A stretch of 64,000 nt of DNA from Strigamia acuminata. Its lineage: Eukaryota; Arthropoda; Chilopoda; Geophilomorpha; Linotaeniidae. Position numbers and translations under genes: made by a program. Of this stretch, positions 1 to 9,676 are shown piece by piece. Every line of letters begins with the position of its first letter. Position 1 is the first letter of the stretch. Where the stretch lies: contig OX442324.1 in NCBI GenBank assembly GCA_949358305.1, positions 868,001 through 932,000 on the forward strand, given 5' to 3'. A model generated the notes under the pieces. The model was not told the origin of the DNA. It did no database searches and was given only the letters and a program-made list of their open reading frames with translations.

Positions 1-815
1 CGACATGATAAATCAAGTAATCGCCGGAAGAGGTCCAACTCTCCGCGCGATAGAGAGAAACGACGTCGATCGGGAAATAGCGACCACCGACGGGAGGAGT
101 TTCCGAACCCTCCCCGACAAAGCGCGTTTACCGATTCGACGGGTCGACAGTATACGATGGGAGAGCTTGGAAGAGCCCTGCTCGGCTCGTTAAAAGCCGA
201 AGGAATCGATCTGAGCAAACGAAATGATCGTAATCGTAGCACTGGCGACCGCGTAAAGAAAAAATACGCCGTTTCCCGGCGTGATACAATGAGTGACACC
301 GGGAATATTAGGTGGCAATTTTATATCCAGAACCGTTTCGACGGGTCGTGGAAGGCGGGCGATCGCTTCCTCGACGAAGTAATTCGGATTAAGACTGCCA
401 CTAAAGCCACCGTAGGAGACATGCTCACCCACGGTATTGTCGAGCTGATGACAGGCTCGGCACGTGAGTGGTACCAAGGACTGAAAGGCGTCGAATGGGA
501 CGACTTTTTAATGAGATTCGACCTACGCTACGGCGAGACACCCGAAGAGGTGAGCCGAAAAATGCGAGGTCTTCGCCAGATGCCTGGTGAAACAATTATG
601 GATTACGACATTCGCGCCAGATTGTTGTTCGAAAAGGCCCCGAAGGAATTTCATGCCACGGGATTTAACCTTTTCTTTCTCGGCGGATTGTCGGAGTACT
701 CGCAACGGGTGCTACTTGAAGAAAGGGCACCGACAGGAGGCAGCTACGAGGAGATGAGCGCCTTCCTGTTCGAGAACACGATAGATATCGAGAAGAGATA
801 TTATTCCGCTTTACC

Positions 816-1411
816 AGAAGCGGAGAAAGCAGCGACCGCTACCCACCTCAAGTTGAGTGAGGAAAGATATGGGGCAACGGACAAAATCATGCGCCCTACT
901 GAATATCTTAGCGGTATAATGGAACTGGCGGAAGCTAGCGTCGGCTTACAAATAAAAAATAAGCCAACATCTACGCTGCCATCCAACCCATTGGCCGCCC
1001 CTAAAAAGGCATCGACAGCGTCAGCCATGCAAGCGACACTGGAGGAGGTCAAAGAGGGGGAGGAAGCCGAACAAAATGTCGGAAAATCGGACGAAAAAGA
1101 AGAAAAAGACTATAGAAGCGGAGAAAGCAGCGACCGCTACCCACCTCAAGTTGAGTGAGGAAAGATATGGGGCAACGGACAAAATCATGCGCCCTACTGA
1201 ATATCTTAGCGGTATAATGGAACTGGCGGAAGCTAGCGTCGGCTTACAAATAAAAAATAAGCCAACATCTACGCTGCCATCCAACCCATTGGCCGCCCCT
1301 AAAAAGGCACCGACAGCGTCAGCCATGCAAGCGACACTGGAGGAGGTCAAAGAGGGGGAGGAAGCCGAACAAAATGTCGGAAAATCGGACGAAAAAGAAG
1401 AAAAAGACTAT
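816..1411 (+). repeat. 298 bp tandem duplication inside Gypsy-A gag
   Basis: Bases 816-1113 are repeated at 1114-1411 with one difference seen by eye (t versus c in the stretch encoding PKKA[S/P]T). Both copies run from agaagcggag to gactat. The unit is 298 bases, not a multiple of three, so the second copy is read in another frame. Near identity points to a recent slippage or replication error. Confidence 0.95.
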
Positions 1412-1755
1412 TCGAAATACGAAGCTATCGCGATACCTTATCAACGGGTTGCGATGAAGAAGGACCGCTAGTGCATCTCATCCATCGAGATAGAGCGGTA
1501 GAAGAATTTCGCGCCAGGTTAAAACCAAATGCCGGCCGAATTCCGAAGTACTTTCGAAAGAATTACACGCCACCGTCGAAAGCAGACTCCTGAAAAGAAG
1601 AAATCGACTGAAGCCCCAAGAGACAAATCAAATATTCGCTGCTTCAAGTGTAACCAACCGGGCCACTACTCCAATGAGTGCCCAAGAACAGCGAAAGAAG
1701 ACGCTAAGTTTGACGCGATAATGAAGCAGATGGCAGAGATTAAACTCGCCATGAC

Positions 1756-1774
1756 AAAAAACGAGTCAAAAAAC
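1756..1774 (+). promoter_or_regulatory. Duplicated -1 ribosomal frameshift site (A AAA AAC twice), gag to pol
   Basis: Two AAAAAAC heptamers lie at 1756-1762 and 1768-1774, both in the gag phase A AAA AAC, near the end of the gag frame. They result from a 12 bp repeat (caaaaaacgagt). A slip of -1 at either one enters frame 1, which stays open through the pol N-terminus to the Copia-1 insertion at 2118. A AAA AAC is a canonical X XXY YYZ slippery sequence used by retroviruses. Gypsy-B has one copy at the same place. Confidence 0.75.
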
Positions 1775-2118
1775 GAGTCAGCGCAGGCGGCGAAGAAATA
1801 ACTTCTCGACCGTCTGCGCCATTCACGAAGAAGAAGGGGTTTAACAAAGGGTTCGATAAACCGCTACCAGTCAAAGAAATGGGTAGTGACATAGCTAACG
1901 CCCAGATCCAAGACAGAGCCAACGCTTTGCAGGTTATTACCGCAAACGCTGAGGTTGAAGCGGAAGAACCGAACCTACTGCTTGAAGAATTACCTCAAGT
2001 AGTCGAAGAAGAGAAAGAAGAATTTCGTGTTTTCATGTGCAACGTGGCGGTTGAACACACCAGCCGCCTATGCATGTTACCCATGACCATAGAACGCGAA
2101 AAAATTATGGGACTACTA
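1763..2118 (+). pseudogene. pol: Gypsy-A pol N-terminus and start of protease, cut by Copia-1
   Basis: Frame 1 is open from the frameshift site to the Copia-1 insertion. It encodes a linker and the beginning of the aspartic protease, ending at ...REKIMGLL. In Gypsy-B the matching text reads QKLLGLLDSGADRSF, so the insertion falls directly before the catalytic Asp-Ser-Gly. The second half of the protease lies at 7577-7969. Confidence 0.85.
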
Positions 2119-2435
2119 TGTTAAGATATAGTGTATATTGTTAAGCAATCACTTTCTACAACTTGTGTATATATATCTTTGCGTATTATCATGTAACTAA
2201 GTGTTGATGTATGTGTTTAGCCAACGCGTGTGATCGCAACTCTTGTTTACATACAGTGTCTGTATGCTGCCTACAGGTGGCGCTGATTGCATTGAGGTCA
2301 TGTGACCAATCAATAAAGCTCACTTGATGTTTTGGTTCTCACCTGTTAAGATGATGTGTTTTTCTTTCACCTGATGCATTTTTCCAATCCACTACATTTG
2401 TCACTATTAGCAGAAGTTTGCAATACAACTCAACA
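2119..2435 (+). repeat. Copia-1 5' LTR (317 bp)
   Basis: Starts tgttaagata and ends caactcaaca, and matches 7255-7571 base for base by eye. A TA-rich stretch near 2166 (gtatatatatc) could be a promoter TATA element, and aataaag near 2312 a polyadenylation signal. These two assignments are inference. Confidence 0.97.
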
Positions 2436-2449
2436 AGGTTATGGGCCAC
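2436..2449 (+). other. Copia-1 primer-binding site matching the anticodon region of initiator tRNA-Met
   Basis: aggttatgggccac follows the LTR directly. It is complementary to the anticodon stem-loop of animal initiator tRNA-Met (…GGGCCCAUAACC…), not to its 3' end. Priming from a cleaved 5' half of this tRNA is established for Drosophila copia. The other Copia elements in this window use the 3' end of the same tRNA. Confidence 0.8.
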
Positions 2450-2965
2450 AAACAACGTGGGAAAAACAGCTAGAGTGTTTGAAAACATTTCAAAGCAACC
2501 ACAGGTGAAAAAGTGGGCGTTTTCCTCCAAATTCAAGATGGCGGCGCCCATGAGGAATGGAAGCAACCTGTGTCTCAGCCAAGCATCCACGGTTTAACAA
2601 GCGATTATTGGCCATCAAGCGACGCAGGAACACCAAATGGGTTCGAACATTATTAAACTTATTATTAATAAGTCTGTTTTTGCAATTTTCGGACGATTCT
2701 CCGAATATCGCGAGGCGCGATACGTAACGTCGACGTGGCGTTAATTTTCGTCGAGAAGACGATTCAACAAGACGTACGTAAGGACGGCGACGCTCGACAA
2801 CCACACGGGAAGTGTGAACGAGCAGGGAATTGCCAAAAACGAGAAGATTCTCGAAGGAACTGAATTTTTCGAGACGAGAGACGGAAAAACGAGGAAAAAT
2901 CAACAATACGACGATTTTTCTCAACCACACGTGAAGTGTGATTTAAATCTGTCAAGACAAAACAA
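2450..2965 (+). other. Copia-1 leader (no convincing gene)
   Basis: About 500 bp between primer site and polyprotein. It contains caagatggcggcgcc (2534-2548), which resembles a YY1-type site, and two similar palindrome-bearing motifs, accacacgggaagtgtga near 2800 and accacacgtgaagtgtga near 2927. The usual first 80 or so Gag residues are not seen in any frame here. Confidence 0.6.
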
Positions 2966-5900
2966 GTGGATAGTCTACAGCAGGAAGACAACATATTTGA
3001 ACAATTTATTTCGAAAACAGCGTGGGACACGCTAAAGACAAACTTCGAACCGGTCTCGAGGGCGAGAATAATACGTCTGTTGGACGAATTCTTCAATCTG
3101 AAGTACGACCCAGCGACGGAGACGATCGGCGTATTCGCGGCGAAGATACGCAATGCGGCGAAGCGATTAGCCGACGTCAAACACGATTTGGACAATTTGT
3201 ATCAGGCATTCCAGCTCATCCGATACCTGCCACAAGAATACCAGTCAATTGTGCAGAGTATTTATCGATGGGACGATAAGGATTTCACACTGGAAAAGGT
3301 TGAAGCGGAATTGGTCGCTGAGGAGGGCAGACTCGCGCAACAACGCAGAGATTCGGGCCAAGCGCCAATTACGGACGCTTTCAACATGGGAACAAGCACA
3401 AAGAACAATGATAATTCGTCTAAATCCCAACAACAGCAAGGAAACAGCAGCCAAAACAACCGAGGCGGACAAAGGGGCGGCAAATCGAATTATCGAGGCG
3501 GCAAAAATTCGCAGAATTTCAGAGGAAATACGACCGGATCATCACCACGGGGGTCGTGTTTTCGGTGCAATCAACCTGGGCACTGGGCGAGGGATTGCAC
3601 AGCACAATTACCGTCGAATAACAGCCAAAACACGAGTATTGTCGAAGAATTGGACACAAACATGTTCGATGTCGGTTTTCTCACCGAATTGAGCGAAGAA
3701 GAGATGTTACAGTGCAGCGCAGCCAACAACTGTTGGATCTACGACACCGGGGCCACTGGACATTTCTGCAAAGACAGGAATCAGTTCTTCAACTTCAAAG
3801 AGACCACAGGAACCATAAGCCAGGCGGATAAGAAAACTTTAATTCAAATCCAGGGCGTCGGGGACGTCTGCGTGATGAGTTTAGTCGGAAACGAGACAAT
3901 TCCGATTACGCTTAAGAAAGTTTATTACGCGCCGGACATGCGAAGAAATTTATTGTCGGGACCGTGCATCGACGAAGCACGATGCAAAGTCGCCGTTGGC
4001 TCGGGCTTAGTGAAGATATACGATCCTCAGTGGAAGAGACAGCTGATGGAAGGCGTGAAGAAGGATCGTTTATATTATATCAAGCTGAGCGACCAGAAGC
4101 CCGACTTTGAGAAGCTAAGGCAAAAAGCGAACAACAAAGCGAATGTTGGCGAACAGAAGAGACCGGAGCCAACTAATTTGACAAAGAACACAACAAAGAG
4201 CACATCTAATCCTGAGGAAGCAAGACTTTGGCATGAGCGGCTGGGCCACATCTATTTTCCAAGCGTGCAAGCAATGAGCAAAGGAGGTGCAGTAATTGGG
4301 TTGCCAATTTTGGATGTGCCAATCACACAATGCGACGTTTGCACATTAGCCAAGAAGAAAGCGATTTCTCATAAGTCATTGCCAGGAATTAGATCGACAG
4401 AGCCACTCCAATTGCTACACATGGATGTATGTGGAGCATTTAGCACACCAACACTCTCGGGAAACATATACTTCTTAACTATCACGGACGACTTCTCTCG
4501 TTATTCGACAGTGTACTTAATGAAGAAGAAGGACGAAGTATTTGACATTTTCCAAAAACACGTGAAACGGATAGAACGATTGCTTGAAAAATCGGTTCTC
4601 GCAATTCGTACGGATAACGGTATGGAGTTCTGCTCAAACAAGTTTGGAGAGTATCTCCAAGGTCTAGGAATCGCTCACGAAAGGACTAACGCGTACACTC
4701 CAGTCCAAAATGGCGTTTCCGAGAGACTCAACCAGACATTAGCGAATGGAATGCGAGCGCTTGTGTACGATGCCGGCTTGGAACATCGATTCTGGGGAGA
4801 AGCCATCCTGACCTTCAACTATCTAAGGAATAGAATCGCCAAACTGAATTCGGACAAGACGCCGATGGAGTTGTACTACGGACGCAAACCCTCGCTTAGA
4901 CATTTGAGAAAATTCGGAAGTTTATGCTTTGTGCAGAAAAGAATTCGAGATGGCAAAATCGACAACAAGAGTCTGCATGGCATTATGCTCGGGTATTCGA
5001 GAATCACGAAGGGATATCGAGTATGGTTGCCAGAATTTTCCAAAGTAATCGAAACAAGTGACGTCAAATTCGTAGAAAGCAGGCGCGGTGTTGAAGGCGT
5101 GCTGGGCTTACCAGAAAAATACACGACATACATCGATAATTTGGACGACAATTTGGATAATGACAATGAACGCCAATATTATTCGGATGAAGATGTCAGG
5201 CCGCCACTACCACCGCCAGTACCAGTAAAGAAGAAGGAAGATCCGCAACTGGAATTGCCCCCAGTTAAATTGAAATTTAGACTGCCAGATGACAAGTTGC
5301 ATCATAATTTACCAGAAGTGAAGTTGCAGGGCACTTTACCACAACCCGGACAAGGACTTTTGAATCCAGTTCCAACTATTCCTGCACTAGTTTGGAAGAA
5401 AACGGAGAAAGTCAGACCGACTGGACAGAGGGATGTCGAGTACACAATCGAGGGCTACGACAAACCCAAGTTACGCTCGATACCCGAGGTGAAGCGTTAC
5501 TGTACTGACCACAATCTTCGCGTACCAGAGCATCTGTTTGAGGACAAAAGAAAGAAAAAGCCCTCAGAATCAAACACGACGACAGATAGTCTTGACGTGG
5601 ACTTTGACGATATCAATATCAACTTCGAAGCCAATCATCTAGAGGTCCACGTACCCGTATGTTATGAGGAAATTGCGACTTTACCCGAAAGGAATGAATG
5701 GCGCCAAGCGATGAGTGACGAGATTGGCACCATGCATGAGCGCGAGGTTTGGGAACTTGTTCCACCACCGCCCAACACTAAGATAGTGGGTTGCAGATGG
5801 ATTTACACGACCAAACAGAACGAAGAGGGAGAAATTGCACGTTATAAGGCGAGACTTGTCGCGCAAGGATTTTCCCAAGTCTACGGCGAGTCGTATGAGG

Positions 5901-7225
5901 AGACATTCTCACCCGTAGTAGACTTTTCAATCGTGCGCTTCATGTTCACACTACTCGTCTGTATGCTCAAATGGTCGTACATTCAAGCCGACGTCAAGTG
6001 TGCGTATCTTTACGCAAAGTTGCATAAAACCGTCTACATGCGACAACCGAAAGGTTTCATCATTGAAGGCAAAGAGAGCTATGTCTGCAGACTCCTCCGA
6101 GCCATCTATGGCTTACACCAATCTGGAAGAGAATGGGGAATAGAACTGGAGGAGACTTTGTTGAAACTAGGACTTGAACACGTAAATTGGTGCAATTGCG
6201 TTTATAAATACAGAGATATTGCGTATCTAATCGTCTACGTTGACGATATCGTTGTCTTTGGAAAGCAGTACGAAGATGCGATGAAAATACTCAACCTGAT
6301 TGGAACGCAATTTGATTTAGTGATACTTGGACAAACGAAAAAGTTGCTAGGAGTCGAATTTCATTCGCATCAACAACAATTAGTTCTTCACCAAAGGTCG
6401 TACGTGAACAAAGTGTTGTTAAAGTTTAAAAACCACTTGGAACATGTGAAGATTCGATCTCAACCGATGACGAAAGCAACAATTCTCACGAAACAAGACT
6501 GTCCAGACACAATTGATGAATTCAAAGCCATGGAGGGAATTCCATATCGAAGTTTACTTGGATGCCTGGCATTCATCGCGTCGAGGACAAGGCCCGACAT
6601 GACTTATGCAGTGAATATCTTGAGTCAATTTCAATCGAACCCAGGGTGGGATCACTGGATTGCGCTACTGGACTTACTCAGTTACCTGAGAACAACGAGA
6701 AATCACGGATTGATGTTGTTCCCGAATGACCGAGTCGAGGTAATCGGATACAGCGACTCCGATTATGCGAACAACAGAGATGACCGGATCTCCGTTGGAG
6801 GAACACTAGTGACTTTGGGTAGCACACCCATCTACTGGCGCACCTTCAAACAACGGAACGTAACATTGTCAACAATGGAAGCGGAGTACGTAGCCCTTAC
6901 AGAAACTGTCAAGGACTACATCTGGATTGTTCGTGTTCTGCACGAGATATCCCCAGAGTTAGCTGGAAGATTCTCTCATTACGTCATGTGCGACAATATT
7001 TCAACAGTGGACTTTACTAAATCCTGTGTAGAAAATAGAAAGACCAAGCACATAGACATCTGCTACCACTTCATAAGGGAACTTGTAAAGAGAGATGGTC
7101 TTCAAATCGTCCACGTGGGCACGAAATTCAACCATGCGGACATTTTTACAAAGTCGGTAGACAAAGCTGACTTAGTGAAGTTTTGCGATCGTTTCTTAGT
7201 TGATTTGAGCTTTTTGCGGGCTTAA
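2966..7225 (+). CDS. gag-pol: Copia-1 Gag-Pol polyprotein (Gag lacks its N-terminus)
   Basis: One polyprotein cleaved into capsid, protease, integrase, reverse transcriptase and RNase H, in Copia order. Counting from 2966: partial UBN2-type Gag at about residues 10-140, CCHC knuckle CFRCNQPGHWARDC at about 198, protease YDTGA at about 260, integrase zinc region WHERLGH…CDVC from about 421, catalytic Asp/Asp/Glu near 485 (HMDVCG), 549 (RTDNG) and 585 (SERLNQ), RT YVDDI at about 1090, RNase H YSDSDYAN near 1261. The frame is open from just after a stop at 2937-2939 but holds no ATG until inside Gag; 2966 is a GTG. Compared with Copia-2/3/4, about 80 N-terminal residues are absent. Either a deletion or an unseen upstream exon explains this. 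The rest is intact. Confidence 0.93.
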   Translation: MDSLQQEDNIFEQFISKTAWDTLKTNFEPVSRARIIRLLDEFFNLKYDPATETIGVFAAKIRNAAKRLADVKHDLDNLYQAFQLIRYLPQEYQSIVQSIYRWDDKDFTLEKVEAELVAEEGRLAQQRRDSGQAPITDAFNMGTSTKNNDNSSKSQQQQGNSSQNNRGGQRGGKSNYRGGKNSQNFRGNTTGSSPRGSCFRCNQPGHWARDCTAQLPSNNSQNTSIVEELDTNMFDVGFLTELSEEEMLQCSAANNCWIYDTGATGHFCKDRNQFFNFKETTGTISQADKKTLIQIQGVGDVCVMSLVGNETIPITLKKVYYAPDMRRNLLSGPCIDEARCKVAVGSGLVKIYDPQWKRQLMEGVKKDRLYYIKLSDQKPDFEKLRQKANNKANVGEQKRPEPTNLTKNTTKSTSNPEEARLWHERLGHIYFPSVQAMSKGGAVIGLPILDVPITQCDVCTLAKKKAISHKSLPGIRSTEPLQLLHMDVCGAFSTPTLSGNIYFLTITDDFSRYSTVYLMKKKDEVFDIFQKHVKRIERLLEKSVLAIRTDNGMEFCSNKFGEYLQGLGIAHERTNAYTPVQNGVSERLNQTLANGMRALVYDAGLEHRFWGEAILTFNYLRNRIAKLNSDKTPMELYYGRKPSLRHLRKFGSLCFVQKRIRDGKIDNKSLHGIMLGYSRITKGYRVWLPEFSKVIETSDVKFVESRRGVEGVLGLPEKYTTYIDNLDDNLDNDNERQYYSDEDVRPPLPPPVPVKKKEDPQLELPPVKLKFRLPDDKLHHNLPEVKLQGTLPQPGQGLLNPVPTIPALVWKKTEKVRPTGQRDVEYTIEGYDKPKLRSIPEVKRYCTDHNLRVPEHLFEDKRKKKPSESNTTTDSLDVDFDDININFEANHLEVHVPVCYEEIATLPERNEWRQAMSDEIGTMHEREVWELVPPPPNTKIVGCRWIYTTKQNEEGEIARYKARLVAQGFSQVYGESYEETFSPVVDFSIVRFMFTLLVCMLKWSYIQADVKCAYLYAKLHKTVYMRQPKGFIIEGKESYVCRLLRAIYGLHQSGREWGIELEETLLKLGLEHVNWCNCVYKYRDIAYLIVYVDDIVVFGKQYEDAMKILNLIGTQFDLVILGQTKKLLGVEFHSHQQQLVLHQRSYVNKVLLKFKNHLEHVKIRSQPMTKATILTKQDCPDTIDEFKAMEGIPYRSLLGCLAFIASRTRPDMTYAVNILSQFQSNPGWDHWIALLDLLSYLRTTRNHGLMLFPNDRVEVIGYSDSDYANNRDDRISVGGTLVTLGSTPIYWRTFKQRNVTLSTMEAEYVALTETVKDYIWIVRVLHEISPELAGRFSHYVMCDNISTVDFTKSCVENRKTKHIDICYHFIRELVKRDGLQIVHVGTKFNHADIFTKSVDKADLVKFCDRFLVDLSFLRA

Positions 7226-7254
7226 TAAGGAATGAGATAATACGGGGGGCCGAA

Positions 7255-7571
7255 TGTTAAGATATAGTGTATATTGTTAAGCAATCACTTTCTACAACTT
7301 GTGTATATATATCTTTGCGTATTATCATGTAACTAAGTGTTGATGTATGTGTTTAGCCAACGCGTGTGATCGCAACTCTTGTTTACATACAGTGTCTGTA
7401 TGCTGCCTACAGGTGGCGCTGATTGCATTGAGGTCATGTGACCAATCAATAAAGCTCACTTGATGTTTTGGTTCTCACCTGTTAAGATGATGTGTTTTTC
7501 TTTCACCTGATGCATTTTTCCAATCCACTACATTTGTCACTATTAGCAGAAGTTTGCAATACAACTCAACA
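7255..7571 (+). repeat. Copia-1 3' LTR (317 bp)
   Basis: Identical by eye to 2119-2435. It is preceded by the polypurine tract at 7244-7254 (ggggggc…gaa), which would prime plus-strand DNA. It is followed by the target-site duplication tacta and then Gypsy-A protease sequence. Confidence 0.97.
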
Positions 7572-7576
7572 TACTA

Positions 7577-7969
7577 GACTCGGGAGCAGATCGCTCGTTC
7601 GTTTCCGAAGATATAGTAGAATCATTGGGTCTCACCGATAAAATAAAAGGCGTAAATAAAAATGTACGTCTAAAAACCGCCAACGGATTGGCGCGTCCAA
7701 AGGGAGTGATATTACTGACCATGGAGTGGCTTGGAGGGGTAGAACAGCACCCTTTCCTAGTCCTGCCCACATGCGACAGGATTTTCCTGTTGGGCCTAGA
7801 CCTCATGGCATTAATGGAAATACAACCAAATCCAATAACAAAATCTTGGAATTATATCAGAAATGATAAGGAAAGACCCGCAATTGTCGTGCCACCAGCT
7901 CTTATAAAAGAAGCGGCCGACACAGTGGGAAAAAGGCCTAAAGAAATTCGTTCAAGACTACGATTTTAA
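7577..7969 (+). pseudogene. pol: Gypsy-A aspartic protease, second part
   Basis: Picks up the protease exactly where 2118 left it: the catalytic segment DSGADRSFVSEDIVESLG, then PFLVLP and FLLGLDLMALMEIQPNP near the flap and C-terminal strand. It matches Gypsy-B (FLLGMDIMAKLKIQPNP). A small indel near 7935-7945 moves the true frame from frame 2 to frame 3, so this frame ends early at 7969. The correct continuation (KFVQDYDF) is read from about 7947 into the next segment. Confidence 0.9.
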
Positions 7970-8003
7970 GGCATTCGTAGCAGAATTACAACGGGACAAT
8001 GTA

Positions 8004-9674
8004 GTGGAAACGCTTGTCGCCGACGCCGCTTTAGAATTAAACGAAGCGGCAGCCCTACAAAGGGTCCTACTCAAATATGAGGAGATTCTGTCGAAAAAAC
8101 CGGGCCGAACGAATAGGGCTATTCACAAAATTAAATTGACGGATAATAAACCTACACGAGTTGCGTATAAGGGAATGAACCCGCAAAAACGTGAAATAGT
8201 GCAAACAATGTGCAAAGAAATGCTGGACGATGGTATTGTCTCCGAGGCTCAGGGAGAATACGCAACGCGAGTTGTGCTCGTGATGCGCCCGGGCTCGGAC
8301 CCACGTCTATGCATAGATTACCGCCCATTAAACGCGGTGACCGAAATAGATCCCATACAGATGCCGTCGATCGAATCCATTTTGAGAGAGCTTAGCCCCT
8401 TTTCTTGGGTTACGACGATGGATCTGTCAAAGGGATACTGGCAGGTAGAAATGAGGCCAGAGGATAAGCTAAAGACAGCATTTTACTCGCCAATTGGACG
8501 GTTGATGTTCAACGTCATGCCGTTTGGTTTAGTGAATGCTCCCAGTACCTTTCAGAGACTAATCGAAAGCGTATTGGGTGATATCCTACATCAGTTTGTG
8601 TGGGCATACCTAGATGACATAGTTATTGCCTCAAAAACATTTGAAGAGCACATTGAGCATATCGACCAAGTGCTCACCCGGCTGGCGAAAGCTGGGTTGC
8701 ACGTTCATCCAGGAAAAAGCAAGTTTTGCCGAAAAGAATTAGCTTTCCTGGGTTATTGCATTGGTGTCAACGGGCTAGCAATCGGCCCCGAGAAAATTGA
8801 TGCGATTCATCGTTTTCCACCCCCCGAAGATGTTATGGGGGTTCAGAGGTTTATGGGGATGATAAACTTCTTCGGCAGACTCTTACCGGGTCTTGCTGAG
8901 GTCGCAGCTCCAATAACCGACCTCCTGAAAACTGAAATGGAGTTCGAGTGGACAAACGATTGTAACATCGCATTTAATGCGATAAAGAGGATGTTGACTG
9001 AAGTTGGAGTCATGCCTCTACCCGACTTGAACCGGCCGTTCATATTACACACGGACGCCAGCAGAGTTGGGTTAGGAGCCGCGTTGCTCCAAACTCACGT
9101 GCGCGACGGAGTCGAACAAGACCTACCGTGCATGTTTATAAGTCGCAAACTCCAAGGCGCTGAAAAAAATTACAACGCCACAGAGTTGGAGTGTTTGGCA
9201 GTCGTGTGGGCTATAAGGAAATTCAGAGATTATCTCGAATATACCAAATTTGTAGTCCACATAGATCATCAAGCGTTACAATGGCTGATGAAATTAAAGG
9301 AGCCAGCCGGTCGACTAGCCAGATGGCAGTTAGAACTGATGGCATGCGACTTGACCATTCAATACAAGCCCGGCAAATATAACGTCGTGGCTGACACTCT
9401 ATCAAGGGCACCAGTGTCAGATCCTATCGACGCTGACGATGATGGCGAGGATGATTCCCGCATCATTTACTGCCCTACGAGTTGTCATCGTTGGGATTTA
9501 AGGAAAATGAATGAAATTCCTACCGCGTCTCCGGCAGATGTAAAATTCTGTGGATTCTGGACGCGGTTATACCAACCAGCTGCTGACAATTACCCAGATG
9601 CAAAGAGGGAATTTAAGCTAGAGCGGAGAATAAATGACCCGCTTCTAAGCGCCCTCCAGAGAGAGAGGAAATAA
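8004..9674 (+). pseudogene. pol: Gypsy-A reverse transcriptase and RNase H
   Basis: Copies element RNA into DNA and removes the RNA strand. Palm and finger motifs are clear: VLVMRPGSDPRLCIDYRPLN, DLSKGYWQVEM, FNVMPFGLVNAPSTFQ, YLDDIVIASK (about residue 201) and FLGYCIG. RNase H starts around LHTDASRVGLGAALLQ (about 348). The polypeptide runs on through HIDHQALQWLMKLKEP and ADTLSRAP. The frame ends at 9674 after a frameshift near 9660, and the integrase continues in frame 2. It is close to Gypsy-B throughout this part. Confidence 0.93.
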
Positions 9675-9676
9675 TT

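Larger units (their letters stand above)
1..1801 (+). pseudogene. gag: Gypsy-A gag (capsid/nucleocapsid), broken by a tandem duplication and frameshifts
   Basis: Structural Gag protein that would form the particle and bind element RNA. The frame is open from the window edge in frame 1, so the N-terminus lies outside. The Gag core (about 157-950) aligns closely with Gypsy-B Gag, including the shared GRQYTM and SAREWYQGL segments. A 298 bp tandem duplication (816-1411) shifts the frame and causes a stop at 1158. Homology to Gypsy-B resumes in frame 1 at about 1432 (LSTGCDEEGP) and returns to frame 2 before 1600, so at least two further small indels exist. The 3' part (1529-1801) keeps a complete zinc knuckle, CFKCNQPGHYSNEC, and ends two codons after GCG AAG. 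The identity is secure; the gene cannot be translated as one protein. Confidence 0.9.
2119..7571 (+). mobile_element. Copia-1: Ty1/Copia LTR retrotransposon, structurally complete, TSD tacta
   Basis: A 5453 bp element with 317 bp LTRs that appear identical, flanked by tacta at 2114-2118 and 7572-7576. It contains a primer-binding site, a leader, one long polyprotein frame and a G-rich polypurine tract before the 3' LTR. The identical LTRs indicate a very recent insertion. Gag appears to lack its N-terminal part and a start codon, so self-mobility is doubtful. Confidence 0.97.

Noticed and set aside
7930-7970. Programmed frameshift in Gypsy-A between protease and RT
   Set aside because: Gypsy-B reads through continuously here; Gypsy-A has many other indels.
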